A DNA stretch of 64,000 nucleotides, from positions 2,108,001 to 2,172,000 of the forward strand of contig NZ_CP033906.1 of NCBI RefSeq assembly GCF_003816055.1. Direction: 5' to 3'. The stretch is from Bacillus sp. FJAT-42376. Its GTDB lineage: Bacteria > Bacillota > Bacilli > Bacillales > Bacillaceae. Positions 17,698-28,083 of the stretch are shown piece by piece. Made by a program: the position numbers and the translations under genes. The stretch's first letter is position 1. The number at the start of each line of letters is the position of its first letter. Under the pieces are notes generated by a model. It was not told where the DNA came from, ran no database searches, and worked only from the letters and a program-made list of their open reading frames with translations.

Positions 17698-19245
17698 ATG
17701 GAACAAACGATTAATAGAAAATGGGTCTTAACAGGCCTGATTATCGGGATGTTTTTCAGTGCTCTGGAACAAACCATTGTCGGAACAGCGATGCCGACGA
17801 TTATCGGAGAACTAAATGGATTCTCGATCTTCGCCTGGGTTACAACGGCTTATCTGATAACATCCACAACGGTCATTCCGATTACCGGGAAATTGTCTGA
17901 TTTATACGGCCGCCGTAAACTGTATTTAATCGGAACGATTATTTTTATTATCGCTTCCGGTTTATGTGCGACAGCACAGTCAATGGAGCAGCTGATTCTT
18001 TACAGAGGGCTGCAGGGAATTGGCGGAGGAATGATTATGCCGCTATCCCAGACCATCATCGGTGATATTTTCACCGCTGAACAAAGAGCGAAATGGCAGG
18101 GAGTTTTTGGAGCTATATTTGGATTAAGTTCAGTTATTGGTCCTTTTATTGGCGGACTGCTTGTAGACACCATCAGCTGGCACTGGATTTTCCTGATTAA
18201 TGTCCCGTTTGGGTTATTATCTGCGATTTTAATTTTTGTCGGAATGAAACATGAAATCATCCGGGCAAAAGGAAGAGTTAAAATAGACGTGTTTGGGATT
18301 GCCGTGCTTATCCCTGCACTGGTCTGTCTTCTGCTTGAGCTTTCACTAGGAGGAGATAAGTTTGAATGGACATCATGGCAAAGTATGGCCCTGATAGCCG
18401 GGGCTGTTATTTTCACTGCTTTATTTATTGTGGCTGAAAAAAGGGCAGAGGAGCCGATTCTTGAATTGTCCCTATTTAAAAACCGGGTTTTCTTTACAAC
18501 CAATATGATCGGATTTTTACTCGGACTTGGAATGTTTGGAGCCATCATGTTTGTTCCCATGTTTATGCAGGGAATCATGGGAGTTTCCCCGACTGTTGCA
18601 GGTTCAACAATGACCCCGATGATGATTGCCCTGATTGCTGCTAGTGTCATTGGCGGCAGACTCCTCCTTAAATGGACGTTCAGAACCGTCCTGACGGCAG
18701 GGATGGCGATTACAACAGGCGGATTCTATTTAATGAGTACGATGGGAACGGATACTCCCCAATGGCTTGCTTATACCTTTATGGTCGTTCTCGGACTGGG
18801 AATGGGGCTCGTCATGCCGACGATTATGATTGCCGTACAGAACGAATTTCCAAAGCATCAGCTTGGTACCGTTACATCCGCTTCAACATTTTTCCGTTCA
18901 ATTGGCGGAACAATCGGGGTTACGGTCTTGAATGCGGTGATGAACCATTCTCTGCAGCAATCGATTGCAGAACAGAAATTTTCGGCTGGGCCAGGTGCTG
19001 CACCGGATGCAAATACACTCTTTGGCATCTTAATTCATCCGGAACTGCTGAAAATTCCTGAAGCGCAAAAAACGGCATTAATCGGATCAATTAAAGATCT
19101 TTGGGTATCTTCTTTTTCTGTTACTTTTTTAACAGGACTCATTTTTGTCCTTGCGGGAATTCTGTTTGCTCTATCTGTAGGGAAGGGAAGAGTAAAAAGA
19201 GATAAAGAAAAAATAACAGAAGAAATACCTTCTGCAGCAAATTAA
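17698..19245 (+). CDS. DHA2-family MFS multidrug efflux transporter
   Basis: 515 residues with about 14 hydrophobic segments, the EmrB/QacA (DHA2) arrangement. Family motifs include GKLSDLYGRRKLYL (motif A, residues 61-74) and LYRGLQGIGGG (motif B). It would export drugs by proton antiport through the cytoplasmic membrane. The start ATG lies 11 bp after the alarmone synthetase stop, behind AGGGGG. Substrate is not predictable. A strong terminator follows immediately. Confidence 0.9.
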   Translation: MEQTINRKWVLTGLIIGMFFSALEQTIVGTAMPTIIGELNGFSIFAWVTTAYLITSTTVIPITGKLSDLYGRRKLYLIGTIIFIIASGLCATAQSMEQLILYRGLQGIGGGMIMPLSQTIIGDIFTAEQRAKWQGVFGAIFGLSSVIGPFIGGLLVDTISWHWIFLINVPFGLLSAILIFVGMKHEIIRAKGRVKIDVFGIAVLIPALVCLLLELSLGGDKFEWTSWQSMALIAGAVIFTALFIVAEKRAEEPILELSLFKNRVFFTTNMIGFLLGLGMFGAIMFVPMFMQGIMGVSPTVAGSTMTPMMIALIAASVIGGRLLLKWTFRTVLTAGMAITTGGFYLMSTMGTDTPQWLAYTFMVVLGLGMGLVMPTIMIAVQNEFPKHQLGTVTSASTFFRSIGGTIGVTVLNAVMNHSLQQSIAEQKFSAGPGAAPDANTLFGILIHPELLKIPEAQKTALIGSIKDLWVSSFSVTFLTGLIFVLAGILFALSVGKGRVKRDKEKITEEIPSAAN

Positions 19246-19248
19246 AGA

Positions 19249-19281
19249 AAAGCGGACGCTCCATGGAGCGTCCGCTTTTTT
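19249..19281. terminator. Bidirectional terminator between efflux gene and rnjA
   Basis: A near-continuous 30-bp palindrome (13-bp stem, ATGG centre) with flanking A/T tracts between convergent genes. Confidence 0.9.
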
Positions 19282-19283
19282 GA

Positions 19284-20951
19284 TTAAACCTCCATAATGA
19301 TCGGCAGGATCATTGGACGGCGTTTTGTTTTTTCATAAAGGAATGGAGCTAACGTATCTGTGATTTCATTCTTAATTTCGGACCACTGACTTGTTCTCCG
19401 ATCCATGATTTTGTTCAAATGCTTTGTAATCAGGTCCTGGGCGTCGTTGATCAAATCTCCGGATTCTCTCATATAAACGAATCCTCTGGAAATAAGATCC
19501 GGTCCGGCAGCGATTTTAAAGTCCTTCATGTTGATGCTTACCACGACAATGACAAGCCCTTCTTCCGAAAGAATCCGGCGGTCGCGCAAGACAATATTGC
19601 CGATATCCCCGATGCCGCTTCCGTCAATATAAACAGAACCTGAAGGGATTTTGCCCGTTACACCCGGATCGGTTCCGCCAAGAGCCAGCACTTCACCATT
19701 ATCCATGATAAAGCAGTTTTCAGCAGGTACGCCGCAGTCCATAGCATGCTTCATGTGCATTTTCTGCATGCGGTGCTCTCCGTGAATCGGCATGAAATAT
19801 TTAGGTTTCATCAGGCGGAGCATAAGTTTCTGTTCTTCCTGTCCGCCGTGGCCAGACGTATGAATATCATTCAAAGGTCCGTGAATGACTTCTGCACCGG
19901 CACGGAATAGTTTATTGATGGTGCGGCTGACACTTACGGTGTTCCCCGGAATCGGAGAGGAAGAAAAGACAACGGTGTCCCCTTGGATGATTTGAATTTG
20001 CCTGTGTGTTCCGTTCGCGATTCTTGAAAGGGCAGCCATCGGTTCACCCTGGCTTCCTGTACATAAAATGACGACACGATTGGCAGGAAGACGGTTAATG
20101 GCATTTGCCTCAATAAACGTGTCTTTCGGGCATTGAATATACCCGAGTTCCTGTCCGATTGTTATAGCTGCTTCCATACTTCGCCCGAATACAGCGACTT
20201 TCCGGTTATTGATCACAGCAGCTTCTACCACCTGCTGAAGACGGTGAATATTCGAAGCAAAGGTAGCGAAAATAAGACGGCCGTCTATTTTTCTAAAGAT
20301 CTCATTAATGCTGTCTCCGACTTTTCGCTCCGACATAGTGAAATGAGGCACTTCACTGTTTGTACTGTCAGACAGAAGACAAAGGACTCCGTCCCGTCCG
20401 ATTTCAGCCATTTTGGTTAAGTTCGCAGGTTCTCCAACCGGAGTAAAATCGAATTTGAAATCTCCTGTATGGACAATGCTTCCTGGAGGTGTTTTCACAA
20501 CCACACCGTAGGAATCAGGTATGCTGTGGGTTGTCCGGAAGAATGTTACAGATGTCTTTCTGAATTTAATAATATCTTCTTCCTGGATTTCATGAAGCTT
20601 TGCGGATCTGAGCAGACCGTGCTCTTCTAGTTTGTTTTTGATAAGGCCCAGGGCAAGCTTTCCGCCATAAATCGGAATATTCACCTGTCTTAGAAGATAA
20701 GGGATTCCCCCGATATGGTCTTCATGTCCGTGCGTAATAAATAAACCTTTGATTTTGTCTTCGTTCTTTACTAGGTATGTGTAGTCAGGAATAACGTAAT
20801 CAATTCCGAGAAGTTCTTCCTCGGGAAACTTGATTCCTGCATCAATTAAAATGATTTCATCCTGAAATTGAACACCGTATGTGTTCTTTCCGATTTCACC
20901 CAAACCACCCAGGGCGAAAACGGCTACTTGGTCGTTTTTTACGAATTTCAT
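19284..20951 (-). CDS. rnjA: Ribonuclease J1
   Basis: 555 residues, the same length as B. subtilis RNase J1. The metallo-beta-lactamase signature HGHEDHIGG starts at H74, with beta-CASP motifs following ([27 protein letters not shown]) and a C-terminal domain. It is a dual 5'-3' exo- and endoribonuclease central to mRNA decay and rRNA maturation in Firmicutes. It begins 3 bp after rpoY, the conserved two-gene arrangement. Confidence 0.97.
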   Translation of the reverse strand: MKFVKNDQVAVFALGGLGEIGKNTYGVQFQDEIILIDAGIKFPEEELLGIDYVIPDYTYLVKNEDKIKGLFITHGHEDHIGGIPYLLRQVNIPIYGGKLALGLIKNKLEEHGLLRSAKLHEIQEEDIIKFRKTSVTFFRTTHSIPDSYGVVVKTPPGSIVHTGDFKFDFTPVGEPANLTKMAEIGRDGVLCLLSDSTNSEVPHFTMSERKVGDSINEIFRKIDGRLIFATFASNIHRLQQVVEAAVINNRKVAVFGRSMEAAITIGQELGYIQCPKDTFIEANAINRLPANRVVILCTGSQGEPMAALSRIANGTHRQIQIIQGDTVVFSSSPIPGNTVSVSRTINKLFRAGAEVIHGPLNDIHTSGHGGQEEQKLMLRLMKPKYFMPIHGEHRMQKMHMKHAMDCGVPAENCFIMDNGEVLALGGTDPGVTGKIPSGSVYIDGSGIGDIGNIVLRDRRILSEEGLVIVVVSINMKDFKIAAGPDLISRGFVYMRESGDLINDAQDLITKHLNKIMDRRTSQWSEIKNEITDTLAPFLYEKTKRRPMILPIIMEV

Positions 20952-20954
20952 TGA

Positions 20955-21164
20955 TCATAGCTCCAATACTTTATAATTTTCACTCTGCTCTTCATATTGA
21001 AGATAAGAATTTTTAACTGCCTGTACAAATTCAATATTATAATTCCGATCTTTAAGCTTTAATCGGACATCGCGCTCAGAGTCTGCTTGTACATAGAGGG
21101 TTTGTGTTTTTTCCCGAACAGGCACCTCTAGTGCAGACGCTTGAAAATATACTTTGTAAATCAT
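20955..21164 (-). CDS. rpoY: RNA polymerase epsilon subunit
   Basis: 69 residues ([20 protein letters not shown]), DUF1447 family. This small Firmicutes protein binds core RNA polymerase; it was identified as the epsilon subunit in B. subtilis (YkzG). It sits directly upstream of rnjA on the same strand with 3 bp between, as in relatives, linking a polymerase subunit and an RNA decay enzyme in one transcript. Confidence 0.95.
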   Translation of the reverse strand: MIYKVYFQASALEVPVREKTQTLYVQADSERDVRLKLKDRNYNIEFVQAVKNSYLQYEEQSENYKVLEL

Positions 21165-21563
21165 TTGCCAAATCTCTCCTTAGATACCGTTTGTTAGATT
21201 GCCTTCTAACATTATATTCGAAACGCGCCCGTAAGAAAAGGGGGCCGGCCCCATTATGAGCCTGACCCCTAAGCAATTGACTTTTTTCTTAACAAATGTT
21301 TCCACTGGCCTTTGAGTTTATTCCTCAGTCTTCTCAGCATTTTTACTTCCTCCTTCAGGGGGAACTTGTCCCGCATCGGCTATTCCGCTGCAATTTTTCT
21401 CTATTACTTATAGTATATGAGATCTCAGCTCATTTTTTCGTGGGTATTTGTGGAAATCGTCCTGGATTATTGCCTTTCTGTTAATTTTATTTTGAGCACG
21501 AAAAAAACTTTGATATAGTATATTTGACTTGATTCGTTATTGCATCGGGAAAAGGAGAGTCTA
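21165..21563. other. rpoY/ykrA divergent intergenic region
   Basis: About 400 bp carrying the divergent promoters. It contains one short minus-strand frame (21269-21340) and a 12-bp palindrome GGGGCCGGCCCC at 21241-21252. I found no confident promoter hexamers. Confidence 0.4.
21269..21340 (-). CDS. Candidate 23-residue basic microprotein
   Basis: ATG at 21338-21340 is preceded by a near-perfect Shine-Dalgarno (AAGGAGGAAGTAAAA). The product begins MLRRLRNKLKGQWKHLLRKK and is very basic and amphipathic. It lies upstream of rpoY on the same strand. No family is recognised, and the case rests on the ribosome binding site and unusual composition. Confidence 0.4.
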   Translation of the reverse strand: MLRRLRNKLKGQWKHLLRKKSIA

Positions 21564-22358
21564 ATGATGAGAGAAAAAGTGATTTTTTTTGATATTGACG
21601 GGACACTGCTTGACCACGATAAGAAAGTGCCGGCTTCTACAAGACAGACGATTGATGACCTTCGCCGTGCCGGTCACCATGTGGCAATCGCCACCGGGCG
21701 GGCGCCATTTATGTTTAAAGATTTGCGGGAGGATCTTGGAATCGATTCCTTCGTATCATTTAATGGCCAATACGTCGTTTTTGAAGGCGAAGTGATTTAT
21801 AAAAATCCAATCAAGACAGAAACGCTGGAAAAGGTATTAACTTATTCCGCTGAAACGAAACACCCCCTTGTATTTATGAATCATGAAACCATGATGGCAA
21901 CGGAAGCCGATCATCCCTATATAAAAGAAAGCATGGGTTCGCTTAAGTTTAATCATCCGGATGTAAATCCTGAATTTTTTAATCAATCCGAGATTTATCA
22001 AACCCTGTTATTTTGCAGAGATGGGGAAGAGGAGTCCTATAAGAAATACAGCGATTTAAATTTCATCCGCTGGCATGAGCTGGCAACAGACATTTTGCCG
22101 ATGGGCGGTTCAAAGGCGGAAGGCATTAAAAAACTTGTAGAGCGTCTGAAATTTGAACGGGAAGATATTTATGCCTTCGGAGACGAATTAAATGATCTTG
22201 AAATGATAAAGTACGCAGGAACAGGGGTCGCCATGGGCAACGCCAATCCAAAATTGAAGGAAATCGCGGATTATATTACAAAGCCTGTTGATGAAGACGG
22301 TATTCAGTATGCGGTCCATGAGCTGGGCCTTCTGACAGGAAAAGCAGAAAAAATATAA
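21564..22358 (+). CDS. ykrA: Cof-type HAD-family phosphatase
   Basis: 264 residues from the ATG at 21564, chosen because AAAGGAGAG is 5-6 nt upstream; the TTG at 21540 has no such site. HAD motif I is FFDIDGTLLDH (nucleophile Asp, acid/base Asp), motif II includes AIATGRAP, motif III uses the Lys of GGSKAEG, and motif IV is FGDELNDLEMI. These C2-cap enzymes dephosphorylate small phosphates such as sugar or flavin phosphates. The gene lies between rpoY and def as ykrA does in B. subtilis. Confidence 0.9.
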   Translation: MMREKVIFFDIDGTLLDHDKKVPASTRQTIDDLRRAGHHVAIATGRAPFMFKDLREDLGIDSFVSFNGQYVVFEGEVIYKNPIKTETLEKVLTYSAETKHPLVFMNHETMMATEADHPYIKESMGSLKFNHPDVNPEFFNQSEIYQTLLFCRDGEEESYKKYSDLNFIRWHELATDILPMGGSKAEGIKKLVERLKFEREDIYAFGDELNDLEMIKYAGTGVAMGNANPKLKEIADYITKPVDEDGIQYAVHELGLLTGKAEKI

Positions 22359-22368
22359 AGCCGGGATA

Positions 22369-22398
22369 AAAAAGGGAGCCATTGAAGGCTCCCTTTTT
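22369..22398. terminator. Bidirectional terminator between ykrA and def
   Basis: A 10-bp stem AAAGGGAGCC/GGCTCCCTTT with a 6-nt loop and T tract, between convergent genes. Confidence 0.88.
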
Positions 22399-22407
22399 CT
22401 ATATTTA

Positions 22408-22959
22408 TTACCTTTCGACAGCCACTGCCCCTTCAGGAATACTGAAAGGCTCGCTCTCACTCATCCGGTCATAAAACATGACACCGTTTAAATGGTCAAT
22501 CTCATGCTGGAACACAATGGCTGCCATGCCTTTTAAACGAAGGTCCAATTCTGTCCCATCCAATGCAGTAGCTTTTACTCTGATTTTAGCATAACGCGGA
22601 ACATAGCCCGGAACCGGTCTGTCGACGGATAAACATCCTTCACCGGCTGTTAAAAAGCTTTGCTGAACAGAATGGCTGACAATTTTGGGATTGAACAAGC
22701 CGTAGCTGTAGCTAACGCCTTCATCTTCAAAATGGACAGCAATCATACGCTTGCTCACATTGATTTGGGGAGCAGCCAGACCGACTCCCGGACGGAGATC
22801 GTTCTCTTCAGCAATCTGCGGGTTTTGACTGTTTTTTAGGTAATCGAGCATATCTTCAAGAGTCTTTTGGTCTTCCTGGGAAGGCGGGAGCTGTACTTCC
22901 TGCGCTGTTTTCCGAAGGGTTGGATGACCTTCTCTTATGATGTCTTTACTTGTAAGCAT
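22408..22959 (-). CDS. def: Peptide deformylase
   Basis: 183 residues. All three family motifs are present: GVGLAAPQ, EGCLSVD (metal Cys) and HEIDH (two metal His plus catalytic Glu). It removes the formyl group from nascent N-terminal fMet. The longer, type 2-like form with the YSYGLFNPKI segment matches B. subtilis YkrB/DefB. The ATG at 22959 is preferred to the GTG at 22968, which lies only about 2 nt from the GAGGA ribosome binding site. Confidence 0.95.
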   Translation of the reverse strand: MLTSKDIIREGHPTLRKTAQEVQLPPSQEDQKTLEDMLDYLKNSQNPQIAEENDLRPGVGLAAPQINVSKRMIAVHFEDEGVSYSYGLFNPKIVSHSVQQSFLTAGEGCLSVDRPVPGYVPRYAKIRVKATALDGTELDLRLKGMAAIVFQHEIDHLNGVMFYDRMSESEPFSIPEGAVAVER

Positions 22960-23136
22960 AGTAAGCACTTCCTCTCATCGTTTCAACACGTATCTTTCTT
23001 ATTATATAGAAACCCCTTTTTGAAAGAAAGATGATTCCTTGTATTTTATGCCTGCGCTAAACAGAAAAGCCCTTCCGGCATAAGATGCACATAAGTGTTT
23101 CTTTCATTTTTAATGCGCTTCAGGGTATTTGTCCAG

Positions 23137-24380
23137 TATATAACCCTCAATAGGCGGGGATGAGTTTGTACATGGGTCCGGTATCCAGCGCTGCTGGAAG
23201 GATAACGCGCTCTTGGCAGAACATCCTTGAAGCATCCCTCGGTGGGGAACTCCGGCTGCTCTCATGGATGGGCGACTCGTATGAAAAAAAGACAAAATAA
23301 TATGTAGGCTAAACACCTGGTTTTGGTGTCTGGCTCCGGCCCGCGCTCTTAGCAGAACTTCCTTAAACGCCTCTCGGTCGGGAGCTCCAGCTGCTCTCAG
23401 GGCTGGGCGAGCTCGTATGAAAAAAAGACAAAATAATATGTAGGCTAAACACCTGGTTTTGGTGTCTGGCTCCGGCGTCTAACCCTTCGGCCGCTTCGCT
23501 CCCTCGGGCCCGCAGGAGGCGGGTCAGTTCTGCGTTGCGGCAGGACGCCGCGCCTTTAGCAGAACTTCCTTAAACGCCTCTCGGTCGGGAGCTCCACCGG
23601 CTTTCAAGCATGGGCAAGCGCCCTGGTTTTATCATATGTAGGCTAAACACCGGGTTTTGGTGTCTAGCTGCGGCGTCTAGCCCTTCGGCTGCTTCGCTCT
23701 CTCGGGCCCGCAGGAGGCGGGTCAGTTCTGCGTTGCGGCAGGACGCCGCGCTCTTAGCAGAACTTCCTTAAGCGCCTCTCGGTCGGGAGCTCCACCGGCT
23801 TTCAAGCCTGGGCAAGCGCCCTGGTTTTGTTATATGTAGGCTAAACACCGGGTTTTGGTGTCTAGCTCCGGCGTCTAGCCCTTCGGCTGCTTCGCTCTCT
23901 CGGGCCCGCAGGAGGCGGGTCAGTTCTGCGTTGCGGCAGGACGCCGCGCTTTTAGCAGAACTTCCTTAAACGCCCCTCGGTCGAGCGCTCCAGCTGCTCT
24001 CAGGGCTGGGCGAGCTCGTTTGAAAAAAAGACATAATAATATGTAGGCTAAACACCGGGTTTTGGTGTCTAGCTCCGGGCGCTAGGCTTTCGGCCGCTTC
24101 GCTCCCTCGGGCCCGCAGGAGGCGGGTCAGTTCTGCGTTGCGGCAGGACGCCGCGCCTTTAGCAGAACTTCCTTAAACGCCTCTCGGTCGGGAGCTCCAC
24201 CGGCTTTCAAGCCTGGGCAAGCGCCTTGGTTTTGTTATATGTAGGCTAAACACCTGGTTTTGGTGTCTAGCTCCGGGCGCTAGGCTTTCGGCCGCTTCGC
24301 GCCCTCGGTCGAGGCAAAGTGCGCCTCTCGGTCGGGAGCTCCACCGGCTTTCAAGCCTGGGCAAGCGCCCTCCGCTTTTC
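23137..24380. repeat. Tandem array of an about 198-bp structured repeat
   Basis: The marker TATGTAGGCTAAACACC recurs at 23301, 23437, 23635, 23833, 24040 and 24238, with spacings of 136, 198, 198, 207 and 198 bp; a diverged partial copy precedes at about 23137-23300. Each full unit is GC-rich with several inverted repeats, including GGCTAAACACC/GGTGTCTAGC, CCCGCAGGAGGCGGG and GCGGCAGGACGCCGC. The units end in CAAGCGCCCT-type sequence, recalling a widespread Bacillus intergenic repeat. The copy at 23301 lacks about 60 bp. No convincing gene lies inside; minus-strand frames here are repeat shadows. Confidence 0.92.
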
Positions 24381-24383
24381 TTA

Positions 24384-24524
24384 TTAGCAGCAGCCGTTTC
24401 CTAGGTATGCTGCGCCTACGATGATTAGAAGGATGAACAATACAACGATTAGTGCAAATGTGCGGCCGTACCCGTAGCCGTAGCCTCCGCAGCCATATGC
24501 AGGATAAGCAGGATAACAATACAT
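24384..24524 (-). CDS. YjcZ family sporulation peptide
   Basis: 46 residues: a Tyr/Gly/Cys-rich head ([20 protein letters not shown]) and one hydrophobic helix ([18 protein letters not shown]), ending GNGCC. This matches YjcZ/YhaL-like small spore membrane peptides. The ATG at 24524 is set by AAAGGAGG about 9 nt upstream; longer in-frame versions lack a site. Its stop codon abuts the repeat array, so read-through transcription would enter the repeats. Confidence 0.85.
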   Translation of the reverse strand: MYCYPAYPAYGCGGYGYGYGRTFALIVVLFILLIIVGAAYLGNGCC

Positions 24525-24770
24525 AGTGGTGACCTCCTTTGAAATAGCGCTCTTGCTTGAGCGTCTGATATAACATATGCCGGAGGGGCGAAAGTGTATA
24601 GTCATTCGCCCAATTTCCTTTTTCTTTTGGATAAAGTCCCAATGGATGATGGAAATGGGCGGTCTTAATACCTATTTTTGGAGGCTTTCGCCAATAACTT
24701 TATGCGGATGTATTGTTTTCCTGGCCCATAGATTTTATAGTTAATATTTGAAGAGTAAGGGGGATTTAGT

Positions 24771-25436
24771 GTGCGGAAAAAGAATAAGTGGCTATTATTA
24801 GGCGTAAGCGCGGCTCTATCTGGTTCCATTCTGGCAGGATGTATGGGACCGTCGCCGTCAGAACAGGCCTATGATGCACTTGAAAATGTAGTATCGAAGG
24901 AACGGCCTTTTAAAGAGGAGCAAAAACCTCTCCTTGAGCTGGAGCAAAAGGAAAATGCGATTTATAATGAAATCATCGCTCTTGGAATGAAGGATTTTGA
25001 CAAAATTAAGTCTCTTTCGAGTGACGCGCTAAAATTAGTGGGAGACCGGAAGGAACGCATAGAAAAAGAGCAAAAAAGCATCGAGGATTCTGAAAGAGCA
25101 TTTAAAGAAGCAGAGGATGCCCTTTCAAAAATAGAGGACAATAAAGCGGAAAAAGAAGCCGCTGAACTTAAAAAGCTGATGAATGAGCGCTATAAGGTGT
25201 ACAGCGATCTGGCATCTTCCTATAAATCAGCAATTGCCCTGGATGAAGAGCTTTATCAGATGTTTCAAAACAAAGAGCTGAAGCTGGAAGAGCTAGAGGC
25301 CCAGATCACCAAAATCAATGCATCTTATAAGGAAGTAATGAAATTAAATCAATCCTTTAATGAGTATACCGGAAAATACAACGACGCAAAAAAGACGTTT
25401 TATAAAGCGGCAGACCTAAAAGTCGATCAATCATAA
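24771..25436 (+). CDS. ykyA: YkyA-like lipoprotein
   Basis: 221 residues starting at GTG behind AAGGGGG. A lipoprotein signal peptide ends at the lipobox LAGC (Cys23), so the mature protein is anchored outside the membrane. The rest is charged, largely alpha-helical and probably coiled coil (KERIEKEQKSIEDSERAFKE). YkyA is a putative cell-wall binding lipoprotein of unknown role, and lies between def and pdhA in B. subtilis as here. A terminator separates it from the pdh operon. Confidence 0.85.
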   Translation: MRKKNKWLLLGVSAALSGSILAGCMGPSPSEQAYDALENVVSKERPFKEEQKPLLELEQKENAIYNEIIALGMKDFDKIKSLSSDALKLVGDRKERIEKEQKSIEDSERAFKEAEDALSKIEDNKAEKEAAELKKLMNERYKVYSDLASSYKSAIALDEELYQMFQNKELKLEELEAQITKINASYKEVMKLNQSFNEYTGKYNDAKKTFYKAADLKVDQS

Positions 25437-25892
25437 TGGAAGACTTGGGCCGTGGCGGCAGGATCTATTCCAGCCGCCGCGGTATTTTTTTTGAAGGTTT
25501 ATGATTTTAAATGAAAACGCTACTATTGTAGTACAGTTTAACTATTTGTACTAATACAGTTTTTCTTTATTCCATTTTCAGTAAAAAATCCACTCTGAAA
25601 AAATACTGCAATAAACCTTATGTAAACAGATTGACTTCAGTTTTTATGAGGTGTAAACTAGGTTTGTGATAATTGTATTGTATTATTTTTTCTCTAGAAA
25701 AAATTAATACAGTTTCCGTAACTTGAATCTTTACATATAAGGAAGTTTTAAGTTGCTGTAATGTGGTAAATGGTAGTGGGATGAGTAAGAAAAAAATGTG
25801 TCTGTAAGTTAATTTAGGGTATCCTAAATCTGTATATGACTGGAATCATTCTGCTATCAAATCTGTCTAAACGAAAGGAAGAGGTGACTTAG
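25437..25892 (+). promoter_or_regulatory. pdh operon upstream region with sigma-A promoter candidate
   Basis: After the ykyA terminator, TTGACT (25631-25636) and TAAACT (25654-25659) with a 17-bp spacer form the best promoter. This implies an unusually long leader of about 225 nt before pdhA. ATGAAAACGC at 25511 resembles half of a CcpA cre site but the other half does not match. No riboswitch was recognised in the AT-rich leader. Confidence 0.5.
25450..25492 (+). terminator. ykyA terminator
   Basis: A 10-bp GC-rich stem CCGTGGCGGC/GCCGCCGCGG (one G-T wobble) followed by eight T's. Confidence 0.85.
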
Positions 25893-27008
<1,116 letters not shown>

Positions 27009-27011
27009 GCC

Positions 27012-27989
27012 ATGGCGCAAATGACAATGATTCAGGCAATCACTGATGCGTTACGCACAGAACTAAAAAATGACGAAAACGTTCTAGTATTTGGTGAAGA
27101 CGTTGGCGTTAACGGCGGGGTTTTCCGCGCGACTGAAGGATTGCAGAAGGAATTTGGCGAAGACCGTGTATTCGATACTCCGCTTGCAGAATCAGGAATC
27201 GGCGGTTTAGCAATCGGACTTGGTCTGCAAGGCTACCGTCCAGTTCCGGAAATCCAATTCTTTGGATTCGTATACGAAGTAATGGATTCCATTTCCGGTC
27301 AAATGGCACGCATGCGCTACCGTTCAGGCGGCAGATGGACATCTCCGGTAACAATCCGCTCTCCATTCGGAGGAGGAGTACATACTCCGGAAATGCATGC
27401 TGACAGCTTGGAAGGCCTTGTGGCTCAGCAGCCTGGTATTAAAGTGGTCATCCCATCCACTCCTTATGATGCAAAAGGTCTATTGATTTCTGCGATCCGC
27501 GACAACGATCCGGTTATCTTCCTTGAGCACATGAAGCTATACCGCTCTTTCCGTCAGGAAGTTCCTGAAGAAGAGTACACAATTGAACTGGGCAAAGCTG
27601 AAGTAAAGCGTGAGGGATCTGATCTTTCCATCATTACTTACGGTGCAATGGTTCATGAATCCCTAAAAGCAGCAGAAGAACTCGAAAAAGAAGGCGTTTC
27701 TGCAGAAGTTATCGATCTTCGTACTGTTCAGCCATTGGACATTGATACAATCATTGCTTCTGTTGAAAAAACAGGCCGTGCCATTGTGGTTCAGGAAGCA
27801 CAGAAACAAGCGGGTGTAGGTGCTACTGTTGTTGCTGAGATCAATGACCGTGCAATCCTAAGCCTTGAAGCTCCTGTTCTGCGTGTTGCAGCTGCTGATA
27901 CAGTATTCCCATTCTCTCAAGCAGAAGGCGTATGGCTGCCAAACCATAAAGATGTAATTGAAACAGCCAAAAAAGTTTTGGAATTTTAA
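27012..27989 (+). CDS. pdhB: Pyruvate dehydrogenase E1 component, beta subunit
   Basis: 325 residues, transketolase-like pyrimidine-binding domain plus C-terminal domain. Typical stretches are [35 protein letters not shown] and [19 protein letters not shown]. It forms the E1 heterotetramer with PdhA. GAAGGAG lies before the ATG, inside the pdhA end. A strong stem-loop separates it from pdhC. Confidence 0.98.
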   Translation: MAQMTMIQAITDALRTELKNDENVLVFGEDVGVNGGVFRATEGLQKEFGEDRVFDTPLAESGIGGLAIGLGLQGYRPVPEIQFFGFVYEVMDSISGQMARMRYRSGGRWTSPVTIRSPFGGGVHTPEMHADSLEGLVAQQPGIKVVIPSTPYDAKGLLISAIRDNDPVIFLEHMKLYRSFRQEVPEEEYTIELGKAEVKREGSDLSIITYGAMVHESLKAAEELEKEGVSAEVIDLRTVQPLDIDTIIASVEKTGRAIVVQEAQKQAGVGATVVAEINDRAILSLEAPVLRVAAADTVFPFSQAEGVWLPNHKDVIETAKKVLEF

Positions 27990-28011
27990 TCAAACAGGAC
28001 GAAACAGCATA

Positions 28012-28044
28012 CGAAAAGAAATCAGTCGAACTGGTTTCTTTTCG
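28012..28044 (+). other. Intercistronic stem-loop between pdhB and pdhC
   Basis: CGAAAAGAAATCAG pairs with CTGGTTTCTTTTCG: 14 bp with one G-U, loop of 5 nt. It is not followed by a T tract, so it is more likely a processing or mRNA-stability element than a full terminator. Confidence 0.7.
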
Positions 28045-28083
28045 TTCATAGCAAATCACATAAAACTGGGAGGTTGAAAAACC

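Noticed and set aside
18000..18650. 216-codon minus-strand frame
   Set aside because: Antisense shadow of the efflux transporter, Ser/Ile/Pro-rich as such shadows usually are.
21241..21252. GGGGCCGGCCCC palindrome as a terminator
   Set aside because: No loop and no T tract; position upstream of rpoY does not fit a terminator.
23137..24380. CRISPR array
   Set aside because: Units are about 198 bp and repeat throughout; there are no short repeats separated by unique spacers.
24173..24642. Minus-strand frames of 63 and 120 codons
   Set aside because: They read through GC-rich repeat units or shadow the YjcZ gene in another frame.
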